From assembly GCF_002198655.1 (NCBI RefSeq), contig NZ_MWLN01000219.1:1-50907 (forward strand): DNA of 50,907 bases. Reading direction: 5' to 3'. Made by a program: the position numbers and the translations under genes. The notes under the pieces were generated by a model that had not been told where the DNA came from, did not search any database, and saw nothing but the letters and a program-made list of their open reading frames with translations. Numbering within the stretch: position 1 is the first letter of the stretch; each line of letters begins with the position of its first letter. Below, piece after piece: positions 9,106 through 16,330 of this stretch. The DNA is from Kineosporia sp. A_224. GTDB taxonomy: Bacteria > Actinomycetota > Actinomycetes > Actinomycetales > Kineosporiaceae.

Positions 9106-9167
9106 TCACCCCCGCAGGCGCTCGAGCCCGTCGAGGACGAGGTCGAGCCCCACCTCGAACGACGCCG
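9106..9167 (-). pseudogene. Remnant of a TetR-family regulator C-terminus
   Basis: The minus-strand frame reads AASFEVGLDLVLDGLERLRG then TGA. The F-E-x-G-L-D-L-x-L-D-G-L-E pattern is the usual end of TetR-family repressors. No DNA-binding domain or further upstream TetR sequence follows; within a few bases the DNA becomes the interior of another gene. Only about 20 codons remain. Confidence 0.6.
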
Positions 9168-9170
9168 CAA

Positions 9171-9465
9171 CCTGCCGTCCCCTTCGCAGCCGTCGGCGAC
9201 GTGCTTACGCCCCTGCGCGACGCCCCGGCCGGCGCGGTCGTCGTCGACGCAACGAACCCGGTCGGCCCGGGGCTCACCCACGGCCCGGGCTCGACCACCT
9301 CGGGCACGCAGCACGTCGCCTCGCTCGTCCCCGGTGCCGCCGTCGTCAAGGCCTTCAGCGTCTACGGCTTCGAGAACCTCGACCCGGTGCCCACCGGGCC
9401 CGGCCCCCGGGCCGGTCATGTTCCACGCCGGCGACGACCGGACGGCGAAGGACCGCGTCCGACAC
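9171..9465 (+). pseudogene. Fragment of an F420-dependent NADP-reductase-like protein
   Basis: The frame around 9177-9390 encodes VPFAAVGDVL, VVVDATNPVGPGLTHG, SGTQHVASLVPGA and VVKAFSVYGFENL, the middle of the NADP oxidoreductase, coenzyme F420-dependent family. The N-terminal Rossmann GxGxxG is absent. Near 9395-9410 the reading frame must shift to continue as PVMFHAGDDRTAKD, after which homology stops. It therefore has a 5' truncation, a frameshift and a 3' truncation. The gene abuts the TetR remnant on the opposite strand, so one deletion probably removed the 5' halves of a divergent regulator-enzyme pair. Confidence 0.68.
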
Positions 9466-9484
9466 CGACGACACAGGAGCCACC

Positions 9485-9799
9485 GTGCCCACGAAGATCA
9501 CGTTCATCGACGACAACCCCGCGGACGCCGACGCCTTCGAGCGCGGCTACGCCGCCGGTCACCTCGACCTGGTCCGCGCCCTCCCCGGCGTCGTCCGGGT
9601 GGAGGCCTCGAAGGCGCGGCCCACGGAGGACGGCTCCCCCACGCCCGCCTACCGGATGGTCGACGCCTGGTTCGACGACTACGACCGGGCCGTCGCCGCG
9701 GTGCAGGGCCCCGCGGCCGGAGCCCTCTTCCCCGCCGTCTTCGGGCTCGCGACGGGCGGTGTCAGGATCGTCTTCAGCGACGTCGAGGTGGGCGAGTGA
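9485..9799 (+). CDS. EthD-family protein
   Basis: 104 residues, the normal size of this ferredoxin-like dimeric alpha-beta barrel family. It begins PTKITFIDDNPADADAFERGY and later has ALPGVVRVEASK, YRMVDAWFDDYDRAVAA and the closing FSDVE, all typical of EthD proteins. They accompany various oxidoreductases, and the exact reaction is rarely known. GGAG precedes the GTG start. It sits directly after the F420-reductase remnant and may once have been co-transcribed with it. Confidence 0.8.
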   Translation: MPTKITFIDDNPADADAFERGYAAGHLDLVRALPGVVRVEASKARPTEDGSPTPAYRMVDAWFDDYDRAVAAVQGPAAGALFPAVFGLATGGVRIVFSDVEVGE

Positions 9800-9893
9800 C
9801 GGGTGCCGGGTGACGAGAGCCCTCCCGGCCGTTCGGTCCGTTCTGCTCCCGGGCACTTCCGCCGGCGCGATCATCCCGTCTAGCCTCCACTCC

Positions 9894-10685
9894 ATGTGGG
9901 GGCGCTCGGGGCGGCTCTCGGCACCGGCGGGCGTGCGCCCGGGCCCGGTGCCGTCGTCCGCACGCCCGGCGCCGGCCGACGGGGTCTCGTCCGTCTCGGA
10001 CGTCGGCCGCTCGCTCCGCCTCCCCGCCTTCGTCGGCGTGAGCATCCTGCTCGGGGTCGGCGCGCACTCGCTCGTCGAAGGCTCGCTGCCGGAGCCCGGA
10101 CTGCTCGCCGCGGCGGTCGTCGCCGTCCTCGCCGTCGCCCTCCTCGGGCGCGGCCGTGAGCGCTCCTTCGAGGCGATCGCCGCACTGCTCGTGCTCGGCC
10201 AGGCGGCCGTGCACGCCGTCCTGTGCCTGTGCCACTGCACACCGGGGACAGCGGCCGCGACGTTCGTCCGCACCCTCCTCAGCCCTGGGGACGGATCGAC
10301 CGCCGCCCGGGCCACGGACCCGTGGCTCGCCGCCGGGTCGCACGGCGCGCACGCCGCCTCCGCGCTCGCGGGCGCCGACGGCGCGGGCTACCTCGCACAC
10401 CTCTACCCCGGGCACGCGATGCTCCTCGTGCACCTGCTCGCCGCCGGCGTCGCCGCCTGGTGGCTGCGGCAGGGCGAGGCCGCGGTCTGGGCCGCGGCCG
10501 GCTGGGTCTGGCCGGCCCTCGAGACCCTTCCCGTCGTCCGGACGACCGTGCCCGGCCCCGCCCCCCGGCGCTGGGCCGACGCGGCCGTCCGCGTCCTGCA
10601 GGACCAGGTCAGCGCCGTCCGCGCACACCCACGGCGCGGCCCGCCGCTGCGCGCCCTCGTGCCGAACGCCTCCGCCGTCGCCTGA
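9894..10685 (+). CDS. Integral membrane protein, unknown function
   Basis: 263 residues with about five hydrophobic helices after an Ala/Pro-rich N-terminus. His residues cluster near or in helices (HSLVEGS, HAVLCLCHC, HGAHAAS, LYPGHAMLLVHLL). The pattern GHAMLLVHLLAA...WWLRQGEAAVWA resembles uncharacterised membrane proteins that I have seen near actinobacterial copper genes; here the copper operon lies about 9 kb away. The ATG at 9894 follows TAGCCT by seven bases, suggesting a leaderless transcript. A metal-related role is only a suggestion. Confidence 0.6.
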   Translation: MWGRSGRLSAPAGVRPGPVPSSARPAPADGVSSVSDVGRSLRLPAFVGVSILLGVGAHSLVEGSLPEPGLLAAAVVAVLAVALLGRGRERSFEAIAALLVLGQAAVHAVLCLCHCTPGTAAATFVRTLLSPGDGSTAARATDPWLAAGSHGAHAASALAGADGAGYLAHLYPGHAMLLVHLLAAGVAAWWLRQGEAAVWAAAGWVWPALETLPVVRTTVPGPAPRRWADAAVRVLQDQVSAVRAHPRRGPPLRALVPNASAVA

Positions 10686-10781
10686 CGGGACAGGGGACGC
10701 CGGCACCCGCCGCCCTCTGTCCCGGCGATCGAGCGCGCGCGACCCCTGGTCGACGCGGCCGCTCGGAAAGCGTTGTGCGCC

Positions 10782-11297
10782 ATGCGAACCCTGACTGCAG
10801 CACCCCCGGAACCGCCACCGGCCGAGCCCGGCACCGACGGCTCGCTCCCGCTGAGCCGGTTCATCGACCGCTACGCCGTCGCCGACCTCGTCACCGTCCT
10901 CGCGGGCGAGGCGGGCCACGGCTACCCGGACGACCTCGAGGCCGCCGCTCTCGTCATCTTCGAGAGCGTCGTCGACGCCGTCCTCACCGTCCCGCTCGCC
11001 GCGACCCTGGCCCACGGCCCGGCGAGCCGCGGGCCCGACGAGTGGTCCAGCGGCCTGTCGCTCGAGGCGACCCGACTGCTCCTCGACGACGCCCTGCACC
11101 TCGACGGGCTCTGGCCCGTCCCGGCGTGGGGCAGGGACGCCGACCGGTCCCGGCCCGACCGGGTCATCCGGCTCCTGGTCGACGCCTTCACGCCGTACGT
11201 CGACGGCGGCGCGGACACGCTCCGTGCCCGCGTCGACGCCCGGGTGACGGCGCTCGCGCACATCCCGCACGCCGGCGCCCTGGCCAGCACCGGCTGA
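10782..11297 (+). CDS. Hypothetical protein
   Basis: 171 residues, mostly helical and acidic, with no membrane segment and no family recognised. The ATG at 10782 is preferred over a TTG nine bases earlier; no good ribosome site is visible. It has normal third-position GC bias for this genome, which supports real coding. It is followed by 220 bases without a gene that contain a strong palindrome and the promoter of the next operon. Confidence 0.5.
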   Translation: MRTLTAAPPEPPPAEPGTDGSLPLSRFIDRYAVADLVTVLAGEAGHGYPDDLEAAALVIFESVVDAVLTVPLAATLAHGPASRGPDEWSSGLSLEATRLLLDDALHLDGLWPVPAWGRDADRSRPDRVIRLLVDAFTPYVDGGADTLRARVDARVTALAHIPHAGALASTG

Positions 11298-11414
11298 TCC
11301 CGCACGTCCGCCGACGCGGCGGCACCGGTTCGCCCCCGGTCGCCGTCGCACGCCCGCCCGGGCTGTCGGCGGAGAACGGCGCCCGGCCACCCTCGCCGGG
11401 GCGCCGAACGGGTG

Positions 11415-11450
11415 CCGCGCGGGACGTCTCGCCCGGGACGTCCCGCGCGG
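11415..11450. promoter_or_regulatory. 36-bp perfect palindrome upstream of the amidohydrolase operon
   Basis: Arms CCGCGCGGGACGT (11415-11427) and ACGTCCCGCGCGG (11438-11450) are exact 13-base complements around a ten-base loop. A TACCCT -10-like hexamer follows at 11468, so the right arm would lie over the -35 region. This suits an operator, although a T-less terminator for the preceding gene is also possible. Confidence 0.5.
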
Positions 11451-11517
11451 CCCCGCACCGCCGTCGGTACCCTGCGGCACACCCGCCGGACGACGTCCGG
11501 CCCGCCGAAGGAGCCCC

Positions 11518-12804
11518 GTGACCGCATCCGACACCCCGCGTGCGCCGCTGCGGGTCGACCGCGAACGGCTCTGGCAGAACCTCATGCGGCTCAAGGAGAT
11601 CGGCGGCTACGACGACGGCGCGACCGGGCTGCGCGGTGTGCGGCGGCTCGCGCTGACGGACGAGGACGCGCAGGCCCGCCGGCTCGTCGTCACGTGGATG
11701 GAGGAGGCGGGGCTGCGGGTCCGGGTGGACCGGATCGGCAACGTCTACGGCGAGCGCGCGGGCGAGGACCCGGCCCTGCCGTGCGTGCTCGTGGGCAGCC
11801 ACATCGACACGGTCGCCACCGGCGGCGCGTTCGACGGCACGCTCGGGGTGCTCGGCGGCATCGAGGTCGTCCGGGCGCTGGACGCCGCGGGCATCCGCAC
11901 CCGGCGCCCGGTCGAGGTCGGCTTCTTCACCGAGGAGGAGGGCGTCCGGTTCGGCACCGACATGCTCGGCTCCGCGGTCACCGCCGGCCGGATCGACCTG
12001 GCCCACGCGTACGCCCTCACCGACGCCGACGGGGCGACGGTCCGCGACGAGCTCGTCCGGATCGGGTTCGACGGGTCGGCGCCCGAGGTCCGGCCCGTCC
12101 CGCACGCCTACGTCGAGTGCCACATCGAGCAGGGCCCGATCCTCGCGGCCGCGGGCGTCGACATCGGCATCGTCACCGGGGTGCAGGCCATCTCCTGGCA
12201 GCGGCTCACCCTGCACGGCGAGGCCGCCCACGCCGGGACGACGCCGATCGAGGCCCGGGCGGACGCCGGGCTCGCGGCGGCCGAGGTCGTCGTCGAGATC
12301 CGCCGGATGTGCGACAGCGGCACCTTCGGGCGGCTGCGCGGCACCGTCGGCACCCTCGCCCTGAGCCCGGCCCAGACGAACGTCATCCCCGCCGGGGCGG
12401 TCCTCACCGTCGACCTGCGCAACCCGGATGACGCCCTCATGGCCGCCGCCGAGACCCACCTCGGCGCCTTCGTCGACGCCCTGCACGACCGGCACGGCGT
12501 CAGCGCGACCTGGGAGCGGATGGCCCGGACCGCCGTGGTGCCCTTCGACGACAGCGTCCAGGACGTCATCGCCGCGAGCGCCGACGCGCTCGGCCTGCCC
12601 TACGTGCGCGCGATGTCCGGTGCCGGGCACGACGCCCAGGAGATCGCCGCGACGTGCCCGACCGCGATGGTCTTCGTCGCCGGCGAGCACGGCGGCATCA
12701 GCCACACCCCGCGCGAGTACTCCCGCCCCGAGGCGTGCGGCAACGGGGTCGACGTCCTCGCGAACGCCGTCCTCGCCCTCGCCGGGCCGGTCGTGACGGC
12801 ATGA
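11518..12804 (+). CDS. Zn-dependent M20-family hydrolase (N-carbamoyl-amino-acid / allantoate amidohydrolase type)
   Basis: 428 residues, full length for the family, which removes a carbamoyl or ureido group from an amino acid or allantoate with two metal ions. Metal ligands and neighbours are visible: GSHIDT (93-98, His95), D106 in GGAFDG, the TEEEG cluster at 138-142, VECHIEQGP, the dimer-domain motif HAGTTPI and GHDAQEIA near the end. GTG start with AAGGAG upstream. It is first of four genes joined by ATGA overlaps. In Escherichia coli related functions (YgeX, YgeY, HyuA) also cluster. The substrate cannot be set from sequence. Confidence 0.85.
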   Translation: MTASDTPRAPLRVDRERLWQNLMRLKEIGGYDDGATGLRGVRRLALTDEDAQARRLVVTWMEEAGLRVRVDRIGNVYGERAGEDPALPCVLVGSHIDTVATGGAFDGTLGVLGGIEVVRALDAAGIRTRRPVEVGFFTEEEGVRFGTDMLGSAVTAGRIDLAHAYALTDADGATVRDELVRIGFDGSAPEVRPVPHAYVECHIEQGPILAAAGVDIGIVTGVQAISWQRLTLHGEAAHAGTTPIEARADAGLAAAEVVVEIRRMCDSGTFGRLRGTVGTLALSPAQTNVIPAGAVLTVDLRNPDDALMAAAETHLGAFVDALHDRHGVSATWERMARTAVVPFDDSVQDVIAASADALGLPYVRAMSGAGHDAQEIAATCPTAMVFVAGEHGGISHTPREYSRPEACGNGVDVLANAVLALAGPVVTA

Positions 12805-13988
12805 CCGCCGGCGACCTCGGCACCCGGCTGCGCCGCTGGCGGCACGCCCTCCACGAGCACCCGGAGACCGCGTTCACGGAGCGGTGGACGAGCGACTACC
12901 TCGCCGCCGAGCTCGAGGCGCTCGGGCTCGTCGTCACCCGCGGCCTCGGCGGCACCGGGCTCGTCGCGACGCTGCGGCGCGGGGCCGGGGGCGCCGGCGC
13001 GTCGGGCACCGGCGCGATCGGGCTCCGCGCGGACATGGACGCCCTGCCGCTCCACGAACGCGGCGACCTGCCGTACCGGTCGCGCACCGACGGCGTCATG
13101 CACGCCTGCGGGCACGACGGCCACATGGCGATGGTGCTCGGGGCGGCGCACGTCCTCGCGACCGAGGGCGGCTTCGCCGGGACCGTGCACCTCGTGCTCC
13201 AGCCCGCCGAGGAGCCCGGCCGGGGCGCGGACGCGATGATCGCCGACGGGCTCTTCGAGCGGTTCGGCATGGACATGGTCTTCGGGATCCACAACACCCC
13301 GGGGCACCCGGCCGGCCGGCTGAGCACCCGGTCCGGGCCGGTGATGGCGAGCGAGGACAACTTCGAGATCCGGGTCACCGGCCGCGGCGGCCACGCCTCG
13401 CAGCCGCAGATGGTCGTCGACCCGCTCGTCGTCGGCGCCGAGATCGTCCTCGCGCTGCAGACCGTCGTCGCGCGGGCGGTGCCGCCCTCCGAGGCCGCGG
13501 TCCTGTCGTGCACCGAGTTCGTCACGGACGGCGCGCGCAACGCGATCCCCGGGCACGTCGTCGTCCGCGGCGACACGCGCAGCTTCTCCCCCGCCGTGCA
13601 GGACCTGCTGGACCGCCGGATCCGCGAGGTCGCGCACGGGATCTGCGCAGCGCACGGCGCGACGTGCGAGGTCACGTACACCCACGAGTTCGCGCCGACC
13701 GTGAACCACCCGGACGCGACCGCCCTGGCCGTCGCCGCCGCCCGGCTGACCGTGCCCGAGGACCTCGTCGACGCCGACGTCGCACCCTTCATGGGCAGCG
13801 AGGACTTCGGCGTGCTCGGGCGCGCCGTCCCCGGCTGCTTCGTGTTCCTCGGCAACGGCGACGAGCCCGGTGCGGGCGGGAACCCGTTGCACAGCAGCGA
13901 CTACACGTTCAACGACGACGTCCTGGAGACCGGCGTGCGCTTCTACGCCAACCTCGTCCGCACGGCCCTCCCCGAGGCGGGCGCATGA
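12801..13988 (+). CDS. M20-family amidohydrolase (hippurate-hydrolase/aminoacylase type)
   Basis: 395 residues. Motifs of the M20D peptidase/aminoacylase group: GLRADMDALPLHE, the Cys-His motif HACGHDGHM, QPAEEPGRGA, GRGGHASQPQ in the dimerisation domain, and MGSEDFG near the end. Such enzymes cleave N-acyl amino acids. The ATG at 12801 overlaps the stop of the preceding gene (ATGA), and its own stop overlaps the next start in the same way, so expression is coupled across the operon. A 50-residue upstream extension in the same frame is antisense-like filler and is rejected. Confidence 0.88.
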   Translation: MTAGDLGTRLRRWRHALHEHPETAFTERWTSDYLAAELEALGLVVTRGLGGTGLVATLRRGAGGAGASGTGAIGLRADMDALPLHERGDLPYRSRTDGVMHACGHDGHMAMVLGAAHVLATEGGFAGTVHLVLQPAEEPGRGADAMIADGLFERFGMDMVFGIHNTPGHPAGRLSTRSGPVMASEDNFEIRVTGRGGHASQPQMVVDPLVVGAEIVLALQTVVARAVPPSEAAVLSCTEFVTDGARNAIPGHVVVRGDTRSFSPAVQDLLDRRIREVAHGICAAHGATCEVTYTHEFAPTVNHPDATALAVAAARLTVPEDLVDADVAPFMGSEDFGVLGRAVPGCFVFLGNGDEPGAGGNPLHSSDYTFNDDVLETGVRFYANLVRTALPEAGA

Positions 13989-15115
13989 CGCACGCGACGT
14001 GGGCGGCCCACCACCGGGACCCGGCCTGGACCTGCCCGGCGCCCGCCCCCGAGGTCCTCGCCTTCCACCGCGCCCTGCCCGGGTACGCCCCGACCCGGCT
14101 CGTCGACCTGCCGGACCTGGCCCGCGAGCTCGGGGTGGGGCACGTGCTCGCCAAGGACGAGTCGGACCGCCTCGGGCTGCCCGCCTTCAAGGCGCTCGGC
14201 GCCTCCTGGGCGGTCCACCGTGCCGTCCTCGGCCGGACGGCGGAGCGCGGGTCGGCGGACCACGGGGCGACGACGCCGCTCACCCTCGTCACGGCCACCG
14301 ACGGCAACCACGGCCGGGCGGTCGCCCGCTTCGCCCGCACCCTCGGGCACCGGGCGCACGTCGTCGTACCGGACGGCGTCCACGCCGCGGCCGTGCAGGC
14401 GATCGCCGACGAGGGCGCGACGGTCACGGCCGTCGCGGGGTCGTACGACGACGCCGTCGCCGAGGCCGCCCGGTACGCCGCGGCCGACCCGGACGGCGCC
14501 GTCCTCGTCCAGGACACCGCCTGGGAGGGCTACGAGGACGTCCCGCGGTGGATCGTCGACGGCTACTCGACGCTCTTCGCCGAGGTCGACGACCAGCTCG
14601 CGGCGGCCGGGCTGCCGGGCGCTGACGCCGTCCTCGTCCCGACCGGGGTCGGCTCGCTGCTGCAGGCGGCGCTGGCCCACTACCGCAGCGACCGGGCCGC
14701 ACCGGGCACCGCCGTCGTCTCGGTGGAGCCGGTCGGTGCCGCGTGCGTGCTCGCGAGCGTCGCCGCCGGCCGGCCGGTGGCCGTCGACACCGGCACGACG
14801 ATCATGGCCGGGCTCAACTGCGGCACCATGTCCACGCTGGCCTGGCCGTACGTCGAGCACGGTCTCGACGCGTCCGTCGCCGTCACCGACGGCGCCGCCG
14901 CGCGGGCGGCCCGCGACCTGCACGACCTCGGTGTCCCGGCCGGCCCGTGCGGCGCCGCACCGCTCGCGGCGCTGCGGACCCTCGCCCGGGACGGGACGGA
15001 CGACGCGACGGACCGCCGCGCGCACCTCGGGCTCACCCCGGCGAGCGTCGTCGTCCTCGTCGTCACCGAGGGCGCCGAGGCCAACCCCCAGACCGACGGA
15101 CCGGAGCCCCGATGA
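13985..15115 (+). CDS. Diaminopropionate ammonia-lyase (PLP fold type II)
   Basis: 376 residues. Converts 2,3-diaminopropionate to pyruvate and ammonia. The PLP lysine is Lys69 in LPAFKALGASWAV, and ATDGNHGRAVA is the phosphate/substrate loop typical of the YgeX family. VLVPTGVGSLLQA and GTTIMAGLNCGTMS also fit. It is coupled by ATGA to both neighbours. Its placement after two amidohydrolases suggests that an N-substituted amino acid is deprotected and then deaminated (inference from order and from the ygeXY precedent). Confidence 0.86.
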   Translation: MTHATWAAHHRDPAWTCPAPAPEVLAFHRALPGYAPTRLVDLPDLARELGVGHVLAKDESDRLGLPAFKALGASWAVHRAVLGRTAERGSADHGATTPLTLVTATDGNHGRAVARFARTLGHRAHVVVPDGVHAAAVQAIADEGATVTAVAGSYDDAVAEAARYAAADPDGAVLVQDTAWEGYEDVPRWIVDGYSTLFAEVDDQLAAAGLPGADAVLVPTGVGSLLQAALAHYRSDRAAPGTAVVSVEPVGAACVLASVAAGRPVAVDTGTTIMAGLNCGTMSTLAWPYVEHGLDASVAVTDGAAARAARDLHDLGVPAGPCGAAPLAALRTLARDGTDDATDRRAHLGLTPASVVVLVVTEGAEANPQTDGPEPR

Positions 15116-16206
15116 CCCTGACGATCCGCGTCACGCCGTCCGACCACCCGCTGCCCGCCGGGCAGCGGTCCGCACGGATGACCGACCCCGGGTTCGGCCG
15201 GGTGTTCACCGACCACATGGTGACGATCCGCTGGACCCGCGACCGCGGCTGGCACGACGCGGAGCTGCGCGCCTACGGGCCGCTCGCCCTCGACCCGGCG
15301 GCGGTCGGGCTGCACTACGGCCAGTCGATCTTCGAGGGGTTCAAGGCGTACCGGCACCCCGACGGCAGCGTCGCCGCGTTCCGTCCCGAGGCGAACGCCC
15401 TGCGGTTCCAGGCGTCCGCGCGCCGGCTGTGCCTGCCCGAGCTGCCGGTCGACAGCTTCGTCGCGGCCGTCGACGCGCTCGTCCGGCAGGACCGCGAGTG
15501 GGTCCCGCAGGACCCGCTGCAGAGCCTGTACCTGCGCCCGTTCATGCTCGCGACGGAGACCCTCCTCACGGTGCACCCGGCGGACGAGGTGCTCTTCGTG
15601 CTCATCGCGTTCCCCGCCGCCGACTACTTCCCGCGCGGGGTCGAGCCGGTGCACGTCTGGGTCACGCAGCAGTACGTCCGGGCGTCCCCCGGCGGCACCG
15701 GGGCCGCGAAGTGCGGGGCGAACTACGCCGCCGGGCTGCTCGCCCAGGTCGAGGCCGCCGAGCAGGGCTGCGACCAGGTGGTCTGGCTCGACGCCGTCGA
15801 GCGGCGCTGGGTCGAGGAGCTCGGCGGGATGAACCTCTACTTCGTGCACGGCTCCGGTCCCGGGGCGCGCGTCGTCACCCCCCGGCTCACCGGCACCCTT
15901 CTCCCGGGCGTGACCCGGGACTCGCTCCTGACGATCGCGGCCGACCTGGGGCACCCGGTCGAGGAGTCCCGGGTGGCCCTGGACGACTGGCGCCGCGGCT
16001 GCGCCGACGGCACCCTCACCGAGGTCTTCGCGTGCGGGACGGCGGCGGTCGTCACCCCGGTCGCGTCGGTGCGGACCCCGGACGACGCGTGGACCGTCGG
16101 CGACGGCACTCCCGGACCCGTGACGATGCGGCTGCGCGAGGCGCTCCTCGCCGTCCAGACCGGCCGGGCACCGGACCCGCACGGGTGGCTGCACCGCGTC
16201 GACTGA
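15112..16206 (+). CDS. ilvE: Branched-chain-amino-acid aminotransferase
   Basis: 364 residues, PLP fold type IV. Signature stretches: GLHYGQSIFEGFKAYR (67-81), YLRPFM, the PLP lysine Lys200 in AAKCGANYAAGLL, and ELGGMNLYFV followed by TEVFACGTAAVVTPV. This is the usual actinobacterial IlvE architecture. It is last in the operon, coupled by ATGA to the ammonia-lyase gene. A housekeeping transaminase at the end of a catabolic operon is unusual, so it may instead be a specialised paralogue. Confidence 0.9.
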   Translation: MTLTIRVTPSDHPLPAGQRSARMTDPGFGRVFTDHMVTIRWTRDRGWHDAELRAYGPLALDPAAVGLHYGQSIFEGFKAYRHPDGSVAAFRPEANALRFQASARRLCLPELPVDSFVAAVDALVRQDREWVPQDPLQSLYLRPFMLATETLLTVHPADEVLFVLIAFPAADYFPRGVEPVHVWVTQQYVRASPGGTGAAKCGANYAAGLLAQVEAAEQGCDQVVWLDAVERRWVEELGGMNLYFVHGSGPGARVVTPRLTGTLLPGVTRDSLLTIAADLGHPVEESRVALDDWRRGCADGTLTEVFACGTAAVVTPVASVRTPDDAWTVGDGTPGPVTMRLREALLAVQTGRAPDPHGWLHRVD

Positions 16207-16330
16207 GGCCGCCCGCGCAGCGACCGGGCTTGCGCCTCCCGGGCGACCGGAGGCCGCTCCGCCCTGCACGATGATCACCGCTTGCGATACTGGACGCGTC
16301 GAAGCGGTCGGGGAGGGGCGGTACGGGCTC

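Noticed and set aside
10223-11521. Arg-rich 432-codon frame on plus
   Set aside because: It overlaps two better-supported genes in another frame and is almost only Arg, Pro, Gly and Ala.
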